From Clostridiales bacterium S5-A14a (lineage in GTDB: Bacteria > Bacillota > Clostridia > Peptostreptococcales > Anaerovoracaceae), in assembly GCA_000758905.1 (NCBI GenBank), contig JRNA01000003.1, positions 1 to 64,000 of the forward strand: a stretch of DNA of 64,000 nt, written 5' to 3'. Shown piece by piece: positions 52,069 to 62,109 of the stretch (within the stretch, counting starts at the first letter, position 1; the number at the start of each line of letters is the position of its first letter). Below the pieces are notes generated by a model, which was not told where the DNA came from, searched no databases, and was given only the letters and a program-made list of their open reading frames with translations. The position numbers were made by a program, and so were the translations under genes.

Positions 52069-54477
52069 TTGAAAAACGAATTGAACCAAACTGAAAACAG
52101 GATGCAATACACCAAACCTGAACTTCTAATCCCCGTTGGTGGCATAGAGCAGCTCATTGCAGCAGTCGAGAACGGCGCCGATGCAGTGTACTTAGGAGGA
52201 AATGCCTTCAACGCTCGCATAAGTGCTGATAACTTCGACATCGTAGAAATGGAAAAAGCCGTTGAGTTCTGCCATTTGAGGGGAGTGAAGGTCTACATCA
52301 CCTTGAATACCCTTATGCGAGATGATCAACTTGAGCCCGCACTTAATTACGCGAAAAAACTATACAAAATAGGTGTCGATGCGCTGATTATTCAAGATCT
52401 CGGCCTCGGTAAACTCATAAGAGAAAATATGCCAGACTTTGAAATGCATCTCTCAACACAGGGAACAGTCTTTGGCGTTGGCGGCGCAAGTCTCTGCAAA
52501 AAACTCGGATATTCAAGAGTCGTACTCGCCCGTGAAATGAACCTTGAGCAAATCAGTTCTGTCTGCGAAACATCGCAGGTCGAAACAGAAGTATTCGTTC
52601 ACGGTGCACTCTGCTTTTGCTTTTCTGGACAATGCCAGCTCAGCAGAACCTTCGGTGGACGATCGGGCAATCAAGGAGTATGCGCACAGCCATGCAGGCT
52701 GCCATATAAACTTGCAGGAAAAAGTGAGAAAAAATACCACCTGAGTCCCAAGGATTTATCCCTCATCGACCACCTCGATGAGCTTATAAAACTCGGCATC
52801 AACTCACTCAAGGTCGAAGGTAGGCTCAAGTCGCCTGAATATGTCGCTACCGTGACCAAAATATACCGGAAATACATTGATCAATTCTGCAAAATGGGAA
52901 CCTACAAGATATCAGACCAAGACCGCGAGGACCTGTTACAGATATTTAACCGCGGTAATTTCACTGATGCATACCTTAGGGGCGAGAGTGACGACAGCCT
53001 CATGTCATCTGATTTCCCCAAAAATCAGGGCATATACATCGGTGAATCTAAGTCAATCAAAAAAATTAAATCCATCTATACTATATCGATTTCTGCAGAT
53101 ACAACAAAACAGCTGTCAGCCGGTGATGTGATTGAGGCAAGGTTTGCTGATGAATCTGGCAATCTCAAAACTGAATCGACACTTATTACATATATTGAAC
53201 GTGGAAAGAAAAAGAATCTGAATAGAAAACTTAGAAAAACTTCACAAACCCAGCAATCAGAGGATTATGGGGAAGTTGTCGTTGGAGATTTTTCTAAACC
53301 TATCCCAATCGGCGCAAAGATATACAGAGTAATAAGTAAAGATCTTTCTGAACGCTCAAGAGAATCCTTTAAAAATATATCAATAGAGTCCGGGAAGTAT
53401 ACTAGAACGACGGGATTGCATATGAAACTCTACGCAGATTCCGAAAAAGTTTTTCTGGAAGGATATCCTGAAGGATCCTTTGATGGAAACCTTAAAGACT
53501 GTTTGGATTGCGGAATAGAGCAGCTAGATAAGTTAGAGCCTGTAACTGTGAATATTGCATTTCAGGGAGATGTTGCACCGAGAGAAAATCTGGATAAGAT
53601 TAAGAATAACCTAGGGAAATTAGGAGGAACGCCTTTTCACCTTGATGAACTTAAGATAGGATCTGAAATTCCAATGGGGATTAAGATTTCAGATATTAAT
53701 GCTCTAAGACGAGAATTGGTATCTAAGTTAGAAGAAAAAATCACTTCTTCCTTCAAGCGAAGCCTTCTCATAGATGAGGAAAAACAAGGTATGGGAACGG
53801 ATTCCGATTCAAGGAGGAACCAGAAAGACGAAAGTAAAACTATAGAAAAAGATCTTGTAAAAAAATCTAAAAAAGAGTACATAGAAGTATATTTCTACAG
53901 CTGGGAGGATTTCATCGAATCTTCTGATGCACCGGAGAACTACAGCAAGGTAGCCATCCTCCCGCTCGCAGATATTTTGTTGCACCAAATCTCCCAACAC
54001 GACCTGCAAGCCGCCCTCAATGCCAGAGGATACGGCGACTGGTACCCATATATCTCAAACATCTCCCTCGGGCGTGAGGATGGCATTCTCGAAGAGAACA
54101 CTGCCAAGACAGCTGAATTTGTCAAAGACAGAGGAATTTATCTCGGCAATCTCGAGTGGTATGAATTTTTCAAAGAAGCAGGCTGCAAACTTTATGCAGA
54201 TTTTGGCCTAAACTGTTACAATGCCAAAACTCGCCAACTTCTTGAGGACATGGGATTTGTTAAAGTTGAGCCTAGCAGCGAAACCTACAACGAGCGAAAT
54301 GGAGCATATCCACTAATGACAGCTGAGCATCAGATCAATGCGGATGTCCTCATAGACCGAAAAAATGTTGAAATGAGAATAATTAACAGACCATTCAGCG
54401 ATCAAATGGTTTTAACATTAAATGGTATTAAATGGTATAAATTCGGAAATTCAACTAGATTCTATTATTCCAAATAA
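52069..54477 (+). CDS. Peptidase U32 family protein
   Basis: 802 residues from TTG 52069 (GAGG about 10 nt upstream); the next in-frame ATG at 52102 lacks a ribosome site. TIM-barrel-like N-terminus (PELLIPVGGIEQLIAAVENGADAVYLGGNAFNAR) and the U32 signature EVFVHGALCFCFSGQCQLSRTFGGRSGNQGVCAQPCRLPY with four clustered Cys, which in the RlhA/UbiU branch bind an iron-sulfur cluster. LKVEGRLKSPEYVATVTKIYRKYID follows. The family includes rRNA hydroxylation proteins as well as putative collagenases. Function here is not resolved. A roughly 230-residue C-terminal part repeats a diverged barrel-like segment. Confidence 0.85.
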   Translation: MKNELNQTENRMQYTKPELLIPVGGIEQLIAAVENGADAVYLGGNAFNARISADNFDIVEMEKAVEFCHLRGVKVYITLNTLMRDDQLEPALNYAKKLYKIGVDALIIQDLGLGKLIRENMPDFEMHLSTQGTVFGVGGASLCKKLGYSRVVLAREMNLEQISSVCETSQVETEVFVHGALCFCFSGQCQLSRTFGGRSGNQGVCAQPCRLPYKLAGKSEKKYHLSPKDLSLIDHLDELIKLGINSLKVEGRLKSPEYVATVTKIYRKYIDQFCKMGTYKISDQDREDLLQIFNRGNFTDAYLRGESDDSLMSSDFPKNQGIYIGESKSIKKIKSIYTISISADTTKQLSAGDVIEARFADESGNLKTESTLITYIERGKKKNLNRKLRKTSQTQQSEDYGEVVVGDFSKPIPIGAKIYRVISKDLSERSRESFKNISIESGKYTRTTGLHMKLYADSEKVFLEGYPEGSFDGNLKDCLDCGIEQLDKLEPVTVNIAFQGDVAPRENLDKIKNNLGKLGGTPFHLDELKIGSEIPMGIKISDINALRRELVSKLEEKITSSFKRSLLIDEEKQGMGTDSDSRRNQKDESKTIEKDLVKKSKKEYIEVYFYSWEDFIESSDAPENYSKVAILPLADILLHQISQHDLQAALNARGYGDWYPYISNISLGREDGILEENTAKTAEFVKDRGIYLGNLEWYEFFKEAGCKLYADFGLNCYNAKTRQLLEDMGFVKVEPSSETYNERNGAYPLMTAEHQINADVLIDRKNVEMRIINRPFSDQMVLTLNGIKWYKFGNSTRFYYSK

Positions 54478-54570
54478 TGTGGAAATACTGGAGACTTTAA
54501 AAATGCTACAAACCCCATGATATCAACGTTATGTGCAAAAATAAAAACATAATTTTTTTGATAATTTTCG

Positions 54571-54602
54571 TTGACAAGATATTAACACTCATGTTATCTT
54601 GT
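54571..54602 (+). promoter_or_regulatory. pfl promoter with long inverted repeat
   Basis: TTGACA (54571-54576), 18-bp spacer and an extended -10 TGT-TATCTT (54592-54600). ACAAGATA (54574-54581) and TATCTTGT (54595-54602) form a perfect inverted repeat spanning both promoter boxes, as expected of a repressor operator. The binding factor is unknown. Confidence 0.62.
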
Positions 54603-54639
54603 ATACATAACTAAAAAAGATTTTCGGGGAGGATAGCAA

Positions 54640-56871
54640 ATGAGAAAGGAATGGGAAGGTTTCAAAACCGGTGATTGGAATGAAAATATTCATGTAGATG
54701 ATTTTATCAGCCTTAACTACAAACCATATGATGGAGATGAGAGTTTCCTTGCAGGACCTACTGCAAGAACAGAGGCTGTGAATCAGATCGTTAAAGATAA
54801 ACTTGTTGAAGAGAGAAAGGCTGGCGGCACTCTCAAGGTAGATTCAAGTAGAATCATGAGAATCAACGCGTTTGAGCCAGGATATATCGATAAGGACAAG
54901 GATATTATCGTAGGACTTCAGACGGACGAAGTTTTGAAGAGAGGAATCTGTCCTTTCGGCGGTAAGAGAATGGTAATTCAGCAGATGGAAGAATACAATG
55001 CTGAGCTTCCTGAAAATATTAAGTATCTCTTCGATAATATAACAACCCATAACGATGGAGTTTTCAAAGCTTACTCTCCTGAGATGAAGCTTGTTAGACA
55101 CCTTGGATATCTTACAGGGCTTCCTGACGCTTACGGACGTGGAAGGATTATCGGAGACTACAGAAGAGCAGCGCTTTACGGCGTAGATTTCCTGATTGAA
55201 GAAAAGCAGAAAGATCACGACAGAATTTCTGCTAGATTATATGAGAGCGAAGAGAATCTCAGACTGAGTGAGGAGATTTACAATCAGATCCAGGCTCTTA
55301 AAGATATCAAGAAGATGGCAGAGAGCTACGGCTTCGATATCAGCCAGCCAGCTAGCGATGTCAAGGAAGCAATCCAGTGGACATATTTTGCATATCTTGC
55401 AGGTATAAAGGAAGAAAACGGCGCAGCTATGTCAATAGGCAGAACTGCAACATTCATTGACGTTTATGCTGAAAGAGACCTTGAAAGAGGAAGATACACA
55501 GAAGAGCAGATTCAGGAAATGGTCGATGACTTTATTTTGAAGCTAAGAGTTGCAAGACACCTTAGAACTTCAGAATATAACGAGCTTTTCGGCGGTGACC
55601 CTATGTGGATCACAGAGGGACTTGGCGGAATAGGAAACGACGGAAGACACAGAGTTACCAAGAATACATACAGAGTGTTGAACACTCTCTACAACCTTGG
55701 ACCAGCTCCTGAGCCAAACCTAACTGTACTTTGGTCAAAGAATCTACCTGAGCCATTTAAGAAATTCTGCGCACAAGTTTCAATAGATACAGACTCGATT
55801 CAGTACGAAAACGATGACAAGATGAGAAATCACTGCGGAGGCGACTACTCAATTGCTTGCTGCGTATCTGCAATCAAGATGGGTGAGCAGATGCAGTTCT
55901 TCGGTGCAAGGTGCAATCTCGCAAAGACACTTCTTCTTGCAATCAACGGCGGAATCGACGAAAGAAGCGGAGAAAAGGTTGGTCCTCAGATGGGACCTAT
56001 GCCTGATGGACCACTCGACTTCGATGAGGTTTGGAGAAGATACAATATCTACCTTGAGTGGATGCTTTCAGTATATTCAAGAACAATGAACGTTATACAT
56101 TTTATGCACGACAAATACGACTATGAGAGATCACAGATGGCATTCTTAAACTCTGAAATCGGCAGACTCATGGCATTTGGTGTTGCAGGCTTCTCAGTAG
56201 CAGCAGACTCTCTATCAGCAATCAAGTTCGCAAAGGTTACTCCAATCAAGGACGAGAGAGGCATAATCGTTGACTACAAAACAGAGGGCGACTTCCCTAA
56301 ATACGGAACTGATGACGACAGAGTTGATGAGTTGGCAGTTGCAATTTCCGAAAAGACAATCGGAGAACTCAGAAAATATAAGTATTACAGAAATGCTGTT
56401 CCTACACTTTCTGTTTTGACGATTACATCGAACGTAATGTACGGCAAGAAAACTGGAAACACGCCTGATGGCAGAAGAAGCGGCGAACCTTTCGCACCTG
56501 GAGCAAATCCAATGCACAACAGAGACGTAGAAGGTGCTGTAGCTTCACTAAACTCAGTAGCTAAGATAAACTGGGATACATGCCAGGACGGTATTTCAAA
56601 TACATTTACAATCACACCTGATTCGCTCGGCAAGAATGCTGTTCAGAGAAAAGAGACTTTGGTTAAACTCCTTTCAGGATATTTCAATCAGGGAGCCCAC
56701 CACCTCAACGTAAATGTTTTGAACAAAGACGTGCTAATTGATGCATATGAGAATCCTGACAAATACCCTGGATTGACAATCCGTGTATCGGGATATGCCG
56801 TTAGATTCAACGCACTTTCAAAGGCACACCAGAAGGAAGTTATTGAAAGAACATTCCACCATAGCCTTTAA
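54640..56871 (+). CDS. pflB: Pyruvate formate-lyase (formate acetyltransferase)
   Basis: 743 residues. Glycyl-radical enzyme turning pyruvate plus CoA into acetyl-CoA and formate. The catalytic Cys pair is in [28 protein letters not shown] (about 406-407) and the radical glycine in [17 protein letters not shown] (about 716) near the C-terminus. [15 protein letters not shown] and [17 protein letters not shown] are typical of PflB as opposed to diol-dehydratase relatives. Followed by its activase. Confidence 0.97.
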   Translation: MRKEWEGFKTGDWNENIHVDDFISLNYKPYDGDESFLAGPTARTEAVNQIVKDKLVEERKAGGTLKVDSSRIMRINAFEPGYIDKDKDIIVGLQTDEVLKRGICPFGGKRMVIQQMEEYNAELPENIKYLFDNITTHNDGVFKAYSPEMKLVRHLGYLTGLPDAYGRGRIIGDYRRAALYGVDFLIEEKQKDHDRISARLYESEENLRLSEEIYNQIQALKDIKKMAESYGFDISQPASDVKEAIQWTYFAYLAGIKEENGAAMSIGRTATFIDVYAERDLERGRYTEEQIQEMVDDFILKLRVARHLRTSEYNELFGGDPMWITEGLGGIGNDGRHRVTKNTYRVLNTLYNLGPAPEPNLTVLWSKNLPEPFKKFCAQVSIDTDSIQYENDDKMRNHCGGDYSIACCVSAIKMGEQMQFFGARCNLAKTLLLAINGGIDERSGEKVGPQMGPMPDGPLDFDEVWRRYNIYLEWMLSVYSRTMNVIHFMHDKYDYERSQMAFLNSEIGRLMAFGVAGFSVAADSLSAIKFAKVTPIKDERGIIVDYKTEGDFPKYGTDDDRVDELAVAISEKTIGELRKYKYYRNAVPTLSVLTITSNVMYGKKTGNTPDGRRSGEPFAPGANPMHNRDVEGAVASLNSVAKINWDTCQDGISNTFTITPDSLGKNAVQRKETLVKLLSGYFNQGAHHLNVNVLNKDVLIDAYENPDKYPGLTIRVSGYAVRFNALSKAHQKEVIERTFHHSL

Positions 56872-56970
56872 GAAAGTCTAGGAATAGGTTAGACGAATTC
56901 GCTCGCTGCGCAGGCCTTAAAATCATGCGTGCACGATAAGTCTAGAGATATGAGGGAGATTTGATATAAG

Positions 56971-57693
56971 ATGACAACCGCTAGATTGCATTCAATTGAA
57001 TCATTTGGAGCCGTAGACGGACCGGGCATAAGAACTGTGTTTTTTCTCCAGGGCTGCCCAGCACGATGCGCATATTGCCACAATCCCGACACATGGAATC
57101 CGAACGGAGGCAGAGAAGTTGAGGTTGACGAAATAGTGCACAAAGCAAAACGCGGTGCTCCATACTATGGTGAAGATGGCGGTGTCACATTTTCAGGTGG
57201 AGAACCACTGCTACACGGAGATTTTCTCCTCGATGCGATACGAGAATTGCACAAAATAGGAATCTCCGTTGCAATTGACACGAGCGGCACGTATTTTGAC
57301 GACTACTCGGACAGGGTGATTGAAGCTGCAGACATGGTACTACTTGATGTAAAACACATCGATGAGCAGATGTTTACAGAACTAACTGGCAGAGGACAGG
57401 GCCCGCTCTTTGATATAATCGAATCTATTAATAGACATCAGAAACCTATTTGGATAAGACAGGTTATAATACCTGGAATCAACGACACAGAAGAATACGT
57501 AAAGTCATTGAACAATTTTATTCAGAGAATAAAATCCGTTAAGAACGTTGAACTTTTACCATATCACACAATGGCTGTCGACAAATATGCCAAATTGGGT
57601 ATGACATACCGCTTTGCGGACGTTAAGCCTATGGATCACGGCAGATGTGAAGAACTTGCAGAAGAGCTTGTTCAATTTAAAAAGCAAGCGTAA
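56971..57693 (+). CDS. pflA: Pyruvate formate-lyase activating enzyme
   Basis: 240 residues. Radical-SAM enzyme installing the glycyl radical on PflB. The CxxxCxxC motif is in GCPARCAYCHNPDTW (about 30-44), after IESFGAVDGPGIRTVFFLQ. VTFSGGEPLLH and WIRQVIIPGINDT are conserved. The start ATG 56971 lies 99 nt after pflB with GAGGGAG upstream. Confidence 0.97.
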   Translation: MTTARLHSIESFGAVDGPGIRTVFFLQGCPARCAYCHNPDTWNPNGGREVEVDEIVHKAKRGAPYYGEDGGVTFSGGEPLLHGDFLLDAIRELHKIGISVAIDTSGTYFDDYSDRVIEAADMVLLDVKHIDEQMFTELTGRGQGPLFDIIESINRHQKPIWIRQVIIPGINDTEEYVKSLNNFIQRIKSVKNVELLPYHTMAVDKYAKLGMTYRFADVKPMDHGRCEELAEELVQFKKQA

Positions 57694-57723
57694 AGCAAGT
57701 AAGAACCAGTTACTTACAATATT

Positions 57724-57765
57724 CGTTAGGGGAAACCTCTAAAGGTTTTCCCTAGCGATTTTTTT
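57724..57765 (+). terminator. Terminator of pflBA
   Basis: CGTTAGGGGAAACC pairs with GGTTTTCCCTAGCG (14 bp with two G-T pairs), followed by ATTTTTTT. Confidence 0.93.
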
Positions 57766-57800
57766 GTGCAAAAATATTATATATTTTGTAAGAAAAATAG

Positions 57801-57853
57801 TTGACATGCAATATAAGATAAAATATAATTGTTCTTAGTTAGCAATGGCTAAC
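57801..57853 (+). promoter_or_regulatory. Consensus promoter with DtxR-type operator (shared with feo)
   Basis: TTGACA (57801-57806), exactly 17 bp, TATAAT (57824-57829): a full consensus promoter. The dyad GTTAGCAATGGCTAAC (57838-57853) covers the start site and matches the feo operator GTTAGCACGTACTAAC in length, position and eleven outer bases. This predicts co-repression with iron uptake genes. Confidence 0.78.
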
Positions 57854-57912
57854 AAAATGATTAAATTTATTAATTAAGCATTAGTATTTTATGTATCGAG
57901 AAAGGTTAAGGT

Positions 57913-60900
57913 ATGAAGAGTCTAAAAAAGAATATTAGCTTAATCATTTCTGTAGTAATGCTGTTGATGACGGCTGGACAAATGATGGCTTTCGCAGAGC
58001 CGCTTCCAGGTGCAGCAAGGCAAAACTCGGCATTTACGCAGAAGGTAGCAAAGCAGTCTAAAACTGTAGATGTTAATAATAACAATGTAAGGTATAGATA
58101 CAGTGCAATGGCAAATAGCCAGAGCAGTGATGAATATACCGATCAAGATTTTGTGTTTAGGGCAGACGTTTGGGACCATGATTTAAATAAGTCCGTTGGG
58201 GTAATTGAAGGCTTATCGGATTCTGGTAAAGAAAAACTTAAAAATAATACGAAAATAATTATTCCAGATAAGATTGGTAACTCCAAGGTTGAAGTTATAG
58301 GCAAGAAGGCATTTTACGAGACAGATCTTTCATCTAAAACTAGAATTACAGAGGTTAAATTGCCAAATGGTCTTCTTAAGGTTGAGGATGGAGCTTTTGC
58401 AGGTAATGCACTCAAGAGCATAGATCTACCTTCAAACCTAAGTATTATTGAACAAAATGCATTTTGCTACAATGAAATTACTGAAGTAAGGATCCCTAAC
58501 TCAGTTAAGACTATAGGCTTAAATGCATTCGGCGGAAACTCTCTAAACAAGGTCGAAATAGACAATTACAAAGGAGCTGTTAAGCTTGATTATACTAGTT
58601 TTGGGATAACTCCAAAATACCTTAGAGTAAAGGGTGAAAGTAGCGATTTTCTACCATCTGATTTTGTATATAATAGCGATAATGAGGTAGAGAATTTCAG
58701 CAAAGCAGGTCAAAAGAAGTTTAACAAAATGAAGGAAAAAATTGTTACTCTTCCTAGTAAGACTACCAAAGGAGTAGCTGTTACAGGGGTGGCAGATAGC
58801 GCATTTGGAGAAGATGCTTGCGTTATGAAGAAGGTAATAATTCCTGAAGGTTACAAGAGAATTGGAGATCAGGCATTCATCACATCAGACATAACAGATG
58901 TATATGCACCATCAACCTTGGAATCAGTTGAAGAATATGCATTTTTACAGAGCAATTCTAAGGTTAAAATTCATACAACACCATCAGTGGCAAAGAAGAT
59001 AACAAATACAAGTGATTATTGGGAAATTGTTACTGATGTAAAGGAAGATAAGAAACCTCAAGAACAGAGCAAGTGGCAAAGCGATGATTTTAAATATGAC
59101 ACAATAGAAGTCAAGGTGCTTGAAGACGGTCAGAAAAAAACGCTTAAGCTAAATGCATTGGCAGGATTTTCTGACAAAGGACTAGAAAAGGTAAAGACTG
59201 ATAAAAATTTGGTACTACCAACCATAGATGATAAGGGTAAGGCAATTGAGGCTGTTGCGGACATGGCTTTTATGAGTGTTGAAGAGAAAGACACGATCGA
59301 TAGCCTCAAAATCCCAGAAGGTTATCAATACATAGGTCAAATGGCATTCGCATTTTTAGGATGCAAAGGAGATCTTGTTTTGCCTGATAGTACAATGTAT
59401 GTGGGTACAGCTGCATTTTTCAGAAATAAATTCAGCAGTCTTGTTGTTCCCGCTGGCGTCCAAGATATAACAACCTCAATGATGCGTGGAAACAGGCTTA
59501 CAAAGGTTACATTCAAGGGAGATATCCTGACAATTGATAACCTAGCTTTTGCAGAGAACAGGTTAGAAGAAATCACAATTCCCGATTCAGTTAAAAAAAT
59601 AGGTAAGCAGGCCTTTGAAACTAACATAGGCTCAGATAAATATGACGGAAAATTAGTTATAAAGACTGCTTCTGGAAAGAATCCAAACAAATTAAAGGAT
59701 GCTGAAAATTATATAATAGATCCAAAATCTGAGGGAACCTCAACGGGCATCGATTATAGCAAGTGGACAAAGGAAGACTTTACATATTCCAAGGATAAAG
59801 TTACAGGGTTTTCAGATCAGGGAGCAACCAAAATTAGAAAAAATAAAAATCTGGTTATACCTGACCAGACACCTAATGGAATGCCGATCAAGAAAATTGG
59901 AATCGATGCTTTTAGAAATTTAAATTTAGGCTTTGATATTGAGTCAGTTTATTTGCCTGACACAATTACAGAAATAGAAGATTATGCGTTCCAGTTCAAT
60001 GATATTCACAGTGTTAAACTGCCTAGAGATCTTAAGAAACTTGGAATGGGAGTTTTCATGAGCTCTAATGTTACCAAGGTAGAGTGGAATAAAAAACTTG
60101 AATACATTGATCAAGCGTGCTTCTATGAATCTAATCTAGGGAAATTAGAACTTCCTGCTTCTGTTAAAACGATAATGAATGCCGCATTTAGAAAGTGTGG
60201 AATTGAAGAGGTCAAATTTGAAGATGGAAGTGCTTTAAACAAAATAGAAACGCTTGCTTTTGCCAATAACAGGCTAAAGAATATCGACCTACCTGAAGGT
60301 ATTGAGTCAATTGGCATGCAAGCATTTGCGAACAATCAATTTACTAAAGTTAATGTGCCAAATTCTCTCAAGAACTTGGGATTTCAGGCGTTTTTAAATA
60401 ACCCTGATGCAGAAAATCCTGTCCCAGTTGTTGTTAATACTCCAGGTAGCAAAAACCCTAATGGATTAACTGATGATCAAGGAAGCTCTTTTGTGGTAGA
60501 CCCTACGGTTAAGGCAGATGCTGCTGATAAGAAGGAACTTGAAGAAGCTATTGCTAAGGCTGAGAAAATAGACAATGCTAAACTAACAAAACAGTTTAAG
60601 GATTTCTTCGATGAGACCATGGAAAAAGTTAAAGAGGCTTTGAAAGATAAGAATGCCAAAAAGGGTGCAATCAAATCTCATACAAAAGAAATTCTTTGGG
60701 CAAGCAAGAGAGCAGAGCTAAATACATTAATGTTCAAGAAAGAAGAACTTGAACCTAATAAGAGCAAATATGATGCTAATAAGTGGAAAGATGTTGAGGA
60801 TGCATATAACTCAGCAAAGAAAAATCTTTTCTATATAAATATTACTGATAGCAAGGTCGACCACCTGATTAACACGCTTTCAGTTGCACTAAAGGCACTA

Positions 60901-61959
60901 GATGCTACTTCAGATGAACTAGCAGGAGCAGATGTGTATGAAGGAGAGTATGAAATCAAGGGAACACACTATATTGAGCCATACACTGTAAAAGTTAAGG
61001 TTTGGGTTAAGGATGGGATTATTCTTCATGTAATAAATAATGGCACTATCACCGATGATCCTAATGATGATGAAGAACACAATGGCGGATACTTCAAACA
61101 TGCTATTGAAATAATGTCAAAATATAAAGGTAAAAAGGTTGATCTTGTTAAAAAGGGTAGGTTAGGAAATGAACTAGGTATTGATGCGGTTGCAGGTGCC
61201 ACTGCAAGCTGTAATGGTATAAACGAGGCCGTTAAAAATGCAATTAGTAAGATTTCAGAGTCAGAGCCTGAAACACCAACGCCAACACCTACACCAAATC
61301 CAGAACCTACACCAAACCCAGAACCGGCGCCAACACCAAAGCCAGAGCCAACACCGACTCCAACACCAAAGCCAGAACCATCTACACCATCGACTCCTGA
61401 AACACCACTTGCTCCGCATGATGAGCTTAAGATTTTAAAAGATGATCCAACCATCAATACAAATAATGGAACTATAATTAAGGATGGAGAACTGATCTAC
61501 ATAAAGGGACAGGCTAGCGGTGCAGAATTAAGAATAGTAGGGCTTGATTATGAAAAAGATAAAGATAGTGTAATAGTCAAGGTAGATGGAGAATTGCTAA
61601 CATTAGGCAGAGAATATACCCTGCGCCATGGTAGCATAATTGTGGGATTCGAGAAAGCATATTTAGATGGATTGAAGGCTGGCAAGCATTTTGTTGAAAT
61701 TTCAACAAACAAGGGCAAAGTTTCAACGAGCATTGTAATGCAAGACAAGAAAACAGCAAGTGTGAAGATAGAGCCTAATGACCCTTCTAAAACTTCAGAT
61801 TTCAAAGATGCAAATAAGACTATTGAGAGTGCGAGCCTTGAAAAATCCAAGATATCCTATACGGGAGATTCACAAAATATAGCTTTAAGTGTTATGATAA
61901 TGACACTTGCGATAATGGGAATGACAATGGTTGCATTCTATAGGAAAAGAAACAATTAA
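57913..61959 (+). CDS. Giant BspA-type leucine-rich-repeat surface protein with FMN-binding domain
   Basis: 1348 residues. Signal peptide at 1-29. Several blocks of LRR_5/BspA repeats between about 100 and 880 (units such as IPDSVKKIGKQAFETN, ITEVRIPNSVKTIGLNAFGGN). A Lys/Glu-rich helical part covers about 890-1005. An FMN_bind domain lies at about 1010-1110, with IDAVAGATASCNGINEAV giving the Thr used for covalent FMN in this family. A Pro/Thr/Glu-rich spacer (about 1117-1162) and an Ig-like/X2-type domain (about 1170-1280) follow. A C-terminal helix with RKRNN tail is preceded by ISYTGDSQN, an atypical sortase-like signal. It has its own iron-type promoter. Adhesion plus extracellular electron transfer or iron reduction is an inference. 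Confidence 0.88.
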   Translation: MKSLKKNISLIISVVMLLMTAGQMMAFAEPLPGAARQNSAFTQKVAKQSKTVDVNNNNVRYRYSAMANSQSSDEYTDQDFVFRADVWDHDLNKSVGVIEGLSDSGKEKLKNNTKIIIPDKIGNSKVEVIGKKAFYETDLSSKTRITEVKLPNGLLKVEDGAFAGNALKSIDLPSNLSIIEQNAFCYNEITEVRIPNSVKTIGLNAFGGNSLNKVEIDNYKGAVKLDYTSFGITPKYLRVKGESSDFLPSDFVYNSDNEVENFSKAGQKKFNKMKEKIVTLPSKTTKGVAVTGVADSAFGEDACVMKKVIIPEGYKRIGDQAFITSDITDVYAPSTLESVEEYAFLQSNSKVKIHTTPSVAKKITNTSDYWEIVTDVKEDKKPQEQSKWQSDDFKYDTIEVKVLEDGQKKTLKLNALAGFSDKGLEKVKTDKNLVLPTIDDKGKAIEAVADMAFMSVEEKDTIDSLKIPEGYQYIGQMAFAFLGCKGDLVLPDSTMYVGTAAFFRNKFSSLVVPAGVQDITTSMMRGNRLTKVTFKGDILTIDNLAFAENRLEEITIPDSVKKIGKQAFETNIGSDKYDGKLVIKTASGKNPNKLKDAENYIIDPKSEGTSTGIDYSKWTKEDFTYSKDKVTGFSDQGATKIRKNKNLVIPDQTPNGMPIKKIGIDAFRNLNLGFDIESVYLPDTITEIEDYAFQFNDIHSVKLPRDLKKLGMGVFMSSNVTKVEWNKKLEYIDQACFYESNLGKLELPASVKTIMNAAFRKCGIEEVKFEDGSALNKIETLAFANNRLKNIDLPEGIESIGMQAFANNQFTKVNVPNSLKNLGFQAFLNNPDAENPVPVVVNTPGSKNPNGLTDDQGSSFVVDPTVKADAADKKELEEAIAKAEKIDNAKLTKQFKDFFDETMEKVKEALKDKNAKKGAIKSHTKEILWASKRAELNTLMFKKEELEPNKSKYDANKWKDVEDAYNSAKKNLFYINITDSKVDHLINTLSVALKALDATSDELAGADVYEGEYEIKGTHYIEPYTVKVKVWVKDGIILHVINNGTITDDPNDDEEHNGGYFKHAIEIMSKYKGKKVDLVKKGRLGNELGIDAVAGATASCNGINEAVKNAISKISESEPETPTPTPTPNPEPTPNPEPAPTPKPEPTPTPTPKPEPSTPSTPETPLAPHDELKILKDDPTINTNNGTIIKDGELIYIKGQASGAELRIVGLDYEKDKDSVIVKVDGELLTLGREYTLRHGSIIVGFEKAYLDGLKAGKHFVEISTNKGKVSTSIVMQDKKTASVKIEPNDPSKTSDFKDANKTIESASLEKSKISYTGDSQNIALSVMIMTLAIMGMTMVAFYRKRNN

Positions 61960-62001
61960 TAATATTTTAAAATAGGAAGCTTTTAAAACAAAACAATAGC
62001 A

Positions 62002-62037
62002 AAACCGCTGCGGAGAACTTAGACTTTGCAGCGGTTT
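62002..62037 (+). terminator. Terminator after the surface protein
   Basis: AAACCGCTGC (62002-62011) pairs perfectly with GCAGCGGTTT (62028-62037). Only a short T tract, which the stem itself completes. Confidence 0.75.
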
Positions 62038-62055
62038 CTGCCATACTGGAAAATA

Positions 62056-62084
62056 TTGACAAATAATCTGAACAGATGTAAAAT
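62056..62084 (+). promoter_or_regulatory. Promoter of the FHA-associated-type gene
   Basis: TTGACA (62056-62061), 17 bp, TAAAAT (62079-62084). The start codon follows within about 25 nt of the -10, so the leader is very short. Confidence 0.65.
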
Positions 62085-62109
62085 ATTACCAGGAGGCTGA
62101 TTTAAAGAT

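Noticed and set aside
61026-61457. Minus-strand Gly/Val-rich reading frame
   Set aside because: It is the antisense image of the Pro/Thr/Glu-rich spacer of the surface protein.
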